Assembly (NCBI GenBank): GCA_036346275.1
Contig: CM070726.1
Coordinates: 24,587,410 to 24,651,409 of the forward strand
Length of the DNA: 64,000 bases
Direction of reading: 5' to 3'
DNA from: Otatea glauca
Taxonomy: Eukaryota > Streptophyta > Magnoliopsida > Poales > Poaceae
Numbering within the stretch: the first letter of the stretch is position 1; the number at the start of each line of letters is the position of its first letter. Shown here in pieces: positions 56,292 to 64,000 of the stretch. The notes below the pieces were generated by a model, which saw only the letters and a program-made list of their open reading frames with translations, was not told where the DNA came from and did not search any database. The position numbers were made by a program, and so were the translations under genes.

Positions 56292-59200
56292 TGAAACGAC
56301 CCCCATTTTTACATAAAATGCAAAAATAGAAATCTATGTGCATACAGTACTAGTCCCATGATAAGTGGCTAGCATGCATATTTACAACAATTAGGATCAC
56401 AACCATACATTAGTTTATTAATACGGAAGCTATTTATACAATTCAGAGTATATAGTACCAGAAAGAACCAAAGTCTTGTAGTGTGCCCATTCAACCCGCA
56501 GGCAATTAACAAGACATAAATCCCTAGAAAGATTGCTTCATTAATGTTCCCGTATCCTGCGACGAAAGGAAGTCTTCGGAGCTTTGTTAACTTTTTCCAC
56601 CTAAAACAACATAATAAGCAAGGTTGAGTACTTTCGTACTCTTTAAGACTTAAGTGGTATTTACAAATGCAATAATGCAGGCTATATCAAAGGAGGCTAC
56701 TACAGTTAATTTGCAGAAAGTGAAATTGAATTTGTAAATCAAGTTGCAATTTCTTAAACGGAATTTTGTAAGAGCAAGTTTGACTGATAAGAAATAAGTA
56801 AAGCATAAATAATACTCACAGTCCTTTGCGAGCATCGAATCATCCAATTCATGTCATAACATGACACAACACAGCTTTTGCCAACACATGGCAAATCAAA
56901 TAAAACCAAGCATTTTGAAAATAATAAAACAACTAACTAGTGTCAGTTCACTAAGTTTCCCATAACCGCGGGCACGGCTAATCGATTAGATTTTCACTCT
57001 GTAGAGGTGTACAGCTTTACTCATAAGAAATGATCATCTCTTTGTGCAGCGCTATTGACATACTTCCTTTGGTGTGCCACAGAGATCATAACATAACCGT
57101 TACATTATATAGACCTAATTTTACACTAGCCCGGTGGCGTGAAACCCTTACTATGGTAGAAGAAACATAAAAAAACAAAACATGACAGTCCATCCCTATC
57201 TTTAGATCAACAACATAGGCAGTCCATCCCTGCAATAACTGTTTCTTCCTATAATAAGGTGTACACTATTGTATCGGCAAGCGTTGTTCCCAACACCTCG
57301 GTGAGGGCACCCCTTCGAGCAAACCTTGAAAGGAGAGCCCGTACTACTCCGGCCTTCCAAAGTGCAAAGATAAATCTATGTAACTTAATAGGTTATGGCT
57401 GTCTCGTACCAGCACTTGTGGTTGTACGGATTTTTCTTGGATCATACAACACTGCGTTTGGTTCTTAATCTGACACGGGCGATACTTCTCTCTACACTAC
57501 GTGAAAATCCATCTGTATAACCGGCTATTGCCAATAATCGCCCGCATCAAAACCATAGTTTATTTTGGATTTTTAATCAAAGTACCAATAACCATCAGTG
57601 TCATATCCAACCTTTTTGAATTCTCAGGAAACAATTTTAATCTGATCATTTACATCATTGCTAATTAAGTATGGCTAGGCATGGTTAATATGTAATCGCA
57701 TGTACCCATGTTGACATTATGTATTGTCTAACCCTATTATTTGGTTATCAAGGTTCACATGTTCATACTTATCAAGAAAGTTCCATGAGATAACAGGTAT
57801 ATGTACCAGTACCACAAAATAGCTAATTTACAGAAAATAAGCGCATGCGTGAAACAATTTGATAAACAAAATGAAAATTAAATACTGGATCAATATGATC
57901 AAAGGGGGTGCTTGCCTTGCTTATTTGTTGTTTATGATGAAGTCGTGGTCGCAGCCGATGTAGTTGACGACTGATTCAGTGATGTCGGGTTCTACACGTC
58001 GTTCCACGCAAATATAGTGAATAACAAACTTTAATAATGGCAAAAAGAAGACCGACAGAAAACCAAATAAAAACTTGCTATAAATAACAATGCATATTCT
58101 TTTATAGATCATTTATTCCTATTTTACGAGTTCAAGAAGCTAAAATTATTTGGATTAATACAAGTAAACATTAGTTAAAGTGTTATGTGTGAATAGTACT
58201 TAGCCTTAAGCATTTTTGTATAAAAAGGTGATTTATATAAGCTAGGTCTACAGGATTAGGCTACTGACTGCAATTACATGGTTACACGAGGATTCTAGCA
58301 AAACAAGTATTTTAACTAAAGGTATCATAAACTCAATTATTCATATAATGTGTTTTTGACGACCTTAACACTTAAGGTTATTACACTAGCAGGATTCAGA
58401 TGAAAAGCAAGTTGAAATAAGAATATTTTTCCAGATTATGGTAGGAAATATCTTAAAGAACATTTCTATATTTTTTTTCACAAAATTTGTTTTTAGACGA
58501 GATGTTGTACGAACTGCCGAAAAGGCTTAAGTAGTCATAATAGGCTATGTATTAGTAGTACTTAATCTTTGATTGATTTGCATACAAATTAGTTTCATGC
58601 AAGTTAGATCTGTTGAGTTAGGCTACTAGCCTCATTTTCATAGTCTTTGAGAAGGTTCTGGTGTTACAAATATCATAACCATTGATTTCTTATTTATTAT
58701 TAAAGCTCTTTCATTCATATTAAGGATTTCAGAAATCATAACATTTAAGGTTATTTTGCTATCAAGATTTATATGCAGAGCATGATAAAATGAGATTCTT
58801 TCTTTAGAATATGGTAGTATTTACTTTGTAGAGCATTTCTAAGCTAATTTTATAAATTTTAGTGTTTAGACGAGACATTTTATTTGTTGCTGAAATAGCA
58901 TAAATGGTCATAAAATTGACGTTATAAGGAATTGGATTTCGTTTTAAGTTTGCGACTACACTATACATGATCATTTACTCATTTTTTGGGCATTAGTAGG
59001 GTATGATCCTAGAAGTGTTTTAGTACTGGTTTTACATTATTTTGATTTTAACCGCGATAGATTATATATATATTTATTTATTATTGTGATTTGAATTTCC
59101 TTTTATTAAAAGAATGTAAACTAAGTATTATTCTAAATATTTTTACATAACTGGGCTTCTTATGATTCCAGGAGCTTATAGAAGTTATTGTATTATTTTA

Positions 59201-61436
59201 TGAGTTGTGATACGCTTATTTTTATTAATGGCCATATTAGATTTTACTGATATTTGTAAGGCAAATAATTCAATATTAGTTCAAAAATTAATTGTTTTTG
59301 AATATTTGAGTTTCTCGTGGTCTCAGCATCATATAAAAAATTATTTTATTAATTTAAAGTTTATGGTGTATAACTTTTATATAAAGACCATAATAAGGTT
59401 CTTAACAAATTTTAATTCAAATAATTATTCTGTGCTTCAAAAGTTAAATAATTTTATAAACTCTGAATACACATGATTTTAGATGAATTTATAATTTTAT
59501 TTTACTGAAATTGGACTTGAAATGTAGAAGTTATAAGTAATTAAAGCTTTGAAACCCTTACACACTAATGGGTGTAAACAAATAGTACGCCCAGAAATTC
59601 CCACCTTTAATTGCAAAATACGTCTTTGAAGCAGCAAAACGCCTTTCGGCTTAAACGCATCTTGACCAGCCCAGTGCTTCACTCGGGTGACAGGAAGGGC
59701 CTACGGCATAAGTGAGGGAAAACAGGGGAGGCGTCAGGCGGACTTGCCGGCGGCGAGTCACTGGACCTGGCTGGCAACTGGCGGTTCGAGGAGCTATAGT
59801 GGGCTTCCGCGAGCCTAGGGATAGGTTCGGATGAGCTCAGAGTTCACCAGGTCAGGCTACCACCGGGCATGGGAAACAACATCAATGGCGCACAACCGGA
59901 GAGGAAGGAGAAAAGCAAATTGATCTCGGGCAAGGATAGTATGAGCATTAGGGAGGTATGATAGTTCCATTTTGTTGGTTTGTTGATCCGGGAATCGACC
60001 GAGCTGCTTCACCATCGATCACCGAATCTGGGAAAGAGAGAGCTCACGGTGACTGTTATTCGGCAGAGAGAAGCTGAAATTGATGTTGGTTTTGAGCTCA
60101 GGGATGTGTGTTAGTGCTTCGTGCTGATCGGATTGGAAAGATTTTCATTGTGGCTCACTTAATTTGGTCCCCCCCATTTTCGGCGAAGCTCTGGTAATGG
60201 CGGGGCAAGAGGAAAGGTAGCAGCAAAATTGATTAGGCTGAGGGTGAAAGGCTTAGTAAATGTTAGAGGAGGTGAGGGTGCTACTTAAATAGGCGGGGAT
60301 CAACGGCTACAGGGTGTGAACTGGGCCAATCCTTGCGGCGGTTTTCACTATTCTTTGGCGCCAACCCATGACCAGCCCAGGGATGGTAGGGTGGGGCAGT
60401 TACATAGGTCTGTAGAGAGGTGTGCTAGGCTATATGATTTGTTCCTACGCCATTGCTCGGAGTGAAGGCTAAACAGAGATGCATGTATCGCTAACAGAAG
60501 CTTCAAGGAAGAAGGGAGGAGGAGGGAAGAAGTGAGGCTGACCTGCGGGCCGGTCCCATGGGCAGAGAGAGCAAAACTAGAATGGAGTAGACACTGCCAA
60601 GTGGGCCTCAATACTGTTCTATTGATTTGAAGCAAAACTGCCTTATCTCTTCCATGCACAGGCAATGATGTTGAGCTTTAAATGAGTATCAATGCTTGAT
60701 GAGAAATTTTTGATAATTTTTATAACTGATTTGGAGATAATCTTTAACCTACTTTATAAATTTCAGACGAAAATATGATATACAAAAATTATAAAATTCT
60801 GACAAGGCACTGTGCTCCAAATTTTATTTTCGGTTTTTAAATTTTTGGAAGTTTATATCTTATCAAAACTTTTTGAAACTTTTTATAAGAGTTTCTATTG
60901 GCCATATAATCCTTAAGTAAAAATTTAAAATTGAGATATTTTGTATTTAATTCATAAAAATTTTGACATCCTGATTCTTGGATTTTTCAGCTTTTCTATT
61001 TTTGAATTTTTAAATACATTAAAAGAATTTATTAATTTTTGATTTTTACTGTTTATAGGTCTTTCCATCCATCGGATAATATGAAATTTTCATGTTGAAT
61101 TAATGCTGGATTATTTTTATTTAAATCCGACAAGATTACTATTGTTAGTCAAGTATCATTAATTTCCTTTCATTTAGTACTTAATTGCTTTGGTATGACT
61201 TTTTATATTCAGAATTCTGGTTCTAGTGATTTATTGAGATTATCTAGAATTTTATACATTTTATCGTTCTAATATTTTATTTTTGTTATTTATCTATTAC
61301 TTATAAAGATTTTCAATTAGAGCAAAAATCAAGGAAAATCAGGAAAAATTCAGGAAAATCCAGAAAAAGCATCAATAAATATAATTAAATTCTAAAATTT
61401 AATTTCTTACTTTATTTTAATTTTTGGGATGTTACA
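56292..61436. mobile_element. Candidate 5.1-kb solo LTR (gypsy/Tekay-like termini)
   Basis: It begins tgaaacgacccccat and ends ttgggatgttaca, the TG...CA ends and near-palindromic aacg(a)ccc/gggatgtt termini seen in large-LTR grass gypsy elements. Flanking 5-mers attcg (56287-56291) and atttg (61437-61441) match at 4 of 5. No coding sequence of any size is found in 5.1 kb, which suits an LTR. It holds module copy B (56615-58010), an A/T-rich middle (58100-59650) and a GC-rich block (59650-60660). Nested pieces may inflate the length. Confidence 0.4.
56615..58010. repeat. Diverged 1.4-kb repeat module, copy B
   Basis: Partner of 53735-55090, with the same block order, ending in gggggtgcttgccttgc and a tctacacg phrase. 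Confidence 0.65.
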
Positions 61437-62489
61437 ATTTGATTCTAACGCTGCACTACACGAAGCACGAAACCAAGTTGTCAAGACCCGAATACGCAAA
61501 TCCGAACCCTCTGTGTATACCGCACTAGTCCAGGATCATCCTAGTGCACACAGACTCAACATAGGTAAATATCATAATCATATACAGCAGAAACATAATA
61601 AAAAACTCTATATATTAAATATAACTAGTTGAATGACCTTATAGTCAACGTACATGATTAAGCCACGTAGGGCTAAACTAAAAATGTTAAACTAAGACAT
61701 TGCAATGGTAGGGAAAACATAAATGATCCATCAGTTTACCATAGTCAACTGACAAGGCTCGCATCCTAAACATTTGCATCCTCTTGGTACTCCTCTAGAA
61801 CAGGTGTAGACTGTTCAACTGTTGATGTTGTTGTTGGCAACGGTGAGTACTTAAAGCACTTAACAATTTGTGCACAGAATGCAGATCTAATATAACTATA
61901 TGCAAGGCTTATTCCAAAGGAATGACATGCACAAATAATAGTAATAATAATAATAATAGAAAGCAAAAATTCGGATGTTACACAAGTGATGCATTTTGAA
62001 GAGGAAGGGGAATAGCGCATATTGACTTAGACCTCATGGCCAAAGCTCACCAGGAAGGGGTATTGCTTCGGTGGAGAGCGACAGAGCGTGTGCACCGGCG
62101 CTTGGGACGATGAAGGTGTTCCAGGCGGCAGGTGAGGAAGAAGCGCTGCAAGTGGGCAAAATAGGCATGGTGGTGTACGAGGAAACCGAAGGGCAAGGCA
62201 AGGGGCCTAAATAGGCAAGGGATGGTGATTCCCCTCATCGGCTTCCTCTCGGCCGCGAGAGTGATGCCCGACTTTTGCGTGCATAGCAGCACTTTGCAGG
62301 CAGCATAGGGGTGGTTTTGGGCAGGGAGCCCGAGGTGACAGGACGGCACACTGCAGGTGGGTGAAGCAACTAGGCAATTATGAGAGAAAAGCTTCACACG
62401 CATAGCCATGGCAGAGTTGCGTGGAAGAAGCCCTGCAAGTAGGCTAGGCTTGCCAGTGATGGGGAGAGGAAAAGCGTATCACCGGAAAG
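61437..62489. other. Spacer, no gene recognised
   Basis: It may contain a third, weaker relative of the module (ggtgagtactt at about 61840) and another GC-rich block with caaagctcacc (62040-62480). A short atagtaataataataataat microsatellite lies at about 61938. No supportable ORF. Confidence 0.35.
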
Positions 62490-63189
62490 TGTAGAATCAA
62501 GGATAACCAACTAGAGGGGGGGGGGTGAATAGGAGGTTTCTAAAGTTTTCGATTCTAAATTCAATCAATTAAATCACTAGACAAGAAATGAGATTTCCTA
62601 CAAATTTGCAACTAAGTTCACTAGTAAATATCAAGAATTCTAACAATTCAAGTATGAATAGGGTTGAGAGCTAAGCACAAATAATACACTTGAAAAGCTA
62701 GAAGAATCAATTGAACACGAAAATTGTAAGTGCAAATCATAAGAGAGCAAGAGACAAGATTTTTGACCCGTGGTCTCGGAGACTTGCCGGTCTCCCCTAC
62801 TCCACGTTGAGGTGACTTGAACGAGTCCAAGCCAGATCTACCCTCTTGAGCCTTCCTCGATCACTCGTGGTGGCTCTTCACCACTCCGGTTAGGCGAGCC
62901 CCTTGCCTTCACAACTTGTCGGGGCTTCTCATAATCTTCCTTTAGAAGCACACCACGCACGATCGCCTTCAAGCCGTCTAGGAGGCGGCAACCTCCAAGA
63001 GTAATAAGCCTTGATGCTTTCTTAAGGTCGGATTGAGTGTCTAAAGGCTCAAATTAAATGTAACACTCAAATTTTTCTCTTCACTCTCTCAATTGAGAAT
63101 TGAATGCACTATAGGAGACGAGAAGACTTGCTAGAGCTCAAATATCATCAATGAGGACCAAGAGCACTTCTAGAGTGCAGGTGGGGGTG

Positions 63190-63197
63190 TATTTATA
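63190..63197 (-). promoter_or_regulatory. TATA-like box in the R4 LTR
   Basis: The minus strand reads tataaata, at the same place as in R1. Confidence 0.45.
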
Positions 63198-63237
63198 GCC
63201 CCCACAACTTTTCTAGCCGTTGGAGCCTGAAATAATG

Positions 63238-63841
63238 ATTTCTAGTGCTACCGCCCATGTGGGACCGGTAGCACCGGGCCCTATTTCAATGGCTGGAACA
63301 TTGCATTAAATTCCCTGCCAGAGACCGTTGTACAGGTGGTCCGGTGCTACTGCCCAACTGGGACCAGTAGCACCGGGCCCTATTCAAATTTCCTCGGCTC
63401 GAAAGGTGTCATTCTGGAATTTTTGCACCGGATATTTTGGCCGGTGCTACCACTCGCCCAGTAGCACCGCGATACCATGACTGGTAGTACCAGACCACAA
63501 AATTCCCCGAAGATGCACCCTTTTGGAAATTTTACACCGGGCTACCATGGGCGGTAGTACCAGACTCCAAAGTGCCCAACATGGAGTCTCTCTGGAATTT
63601 TCACACCCCCAAAAGGGCCGGTGCTACTGCTCACCTGGTAGCACCGCGCTACCATGGGCGGTAGTACCGGACTCCAGAGTGCCCAAAATGGAGTCTCTGG
63701 AATTTATATATTGCCCGAAAGAGCCGGTGCCACCGCTCACTCGGTAGCACCGCACTACCATGGACGGTAGTACTGGACTCCAGACTGCCCAAAATAGAGT
63801 CTCTCTGGAATTTTCACACCGCCCAAAAGGGCCGGTGCTAC
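63238..63841. repeat. Hairpin array in the R4 LTR
   Basis: About six units with ggtgctaccgcccatg, accggtagcaccggg and gccatgggcggtagtacc variants, with the same spacer 'tctctggaattttcacacc' as R1. It has more units than the R1 array, and many arms carry paired or single changes. Confidence 0.85.
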
Positions 63842-64000
63842 TTTTATAAAAATCGTAGAATTACAAATGAGATCTTAATGCATGATTTTGAGCATATAAT
63901 TGAGCCTTTAGACCTTAAGCGACTCCAGGAAGATGTCAAGACCCCTCTTAATAGTACGGCCCTACTTCTAGCAACCCGATCTTTTCTCAAAACTCCGAGA

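Larger units (their letters stand above)
62490..64000 (-). repeat. LTR of an R1-family retrotransposon (R4), cut by the window end
   Basis: Starts tgtagaatcaaggataacc and then follows the R1 LTR block by block (ggggtgaataggaggtttc, cccgtggtctcg, tactccacgttgaggtgac, aatatcatcaatgaggacc, tatttatagcc, then the hairpin array). It is clearly more diverged from both R1 LTRs than those are from each other. By R1 length it should end within about 100 bp beyond the window. A solo LTR or either end of an element is possible; the left flank is gaaag. Confidence 0.88.

Overview
This is plant nuclear DNA, most likely from a grass. The evidence is a GC-rich single-exon PPR gene, spliced tubulin-cofactor-D exons, several MITEs, and nested Copia (Sirevirus-like) retrotransposons with tRNA-Met primer sites. 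It is not bacterial. Only one host gene looks intact: a P-class pentatricopeptide-repeat protein on the minus strand (14420-17347). A second host gene, tubulin-folding cofactor D (TBCD), survives only as broken pieces on opposite strands.

Layout. 1-1680: left-truncated Copia element (minus) inserted into a LINE remnant (about 1681-2090). 2.9-8.7 kb: repeat-rich spacer with a MULE-like element (perfect 9-bp target duplication), a long-hairpin MITE, a hAT MITE (perfect 8-bp target duplication and 12-bp terminal repeats) and tRNA-like sequences. 8722-14216: nine recognisable TBCD exons on the minus strand with many stops and indels; one intron holds a 0.74-kb DNA element. 14420-17347: PPR gene. 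17506-20557: degenerate autonomous-type hAT element 158 bp upstream of the PPR start codon. 21775-22545: later TBCD exons on the plus strand, cut by a retrotransposon and resuming at 53289-53305.

22546-53283 is a three-level nest. R1 (22546-53283, minus, TSD cgtag) contains R2 (27794-47202, minus, TSD gatca), which contains R3 (33610-41819, plus, TSD tccac). Each target duplication is exact, and removing the inner element restores the reading frame of the outer one, so the order TBCD remnant, R1, R2, R3 is secure. R1 is the best preserved: gag is open, and pol has one internal TAG plus a frame change and stop at the gag-pol boundary. It also carries an accessory ORF between pol and its 3' LTR. 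R2 and R3 are pseudogenised.

53.3-62.5 kb has no gene I can identify. It holds two diverged copies of a 1.4-kb noncoding module and a candidate 5.1-kb solo LTR. From 62490 to the window end is an LTR related to that of R1.

The most unusual signals are the arrays of palindromic 'ccggtgctaccg / cggtagcaccgg' hairpins in the R1-family LTRs, which recur twice inside R1 just upstream of the accessory ORF, and the split, oppositely oriented TBCD pseudogene, which suggests an inversion of about 13 kb carrying the PPR gene.
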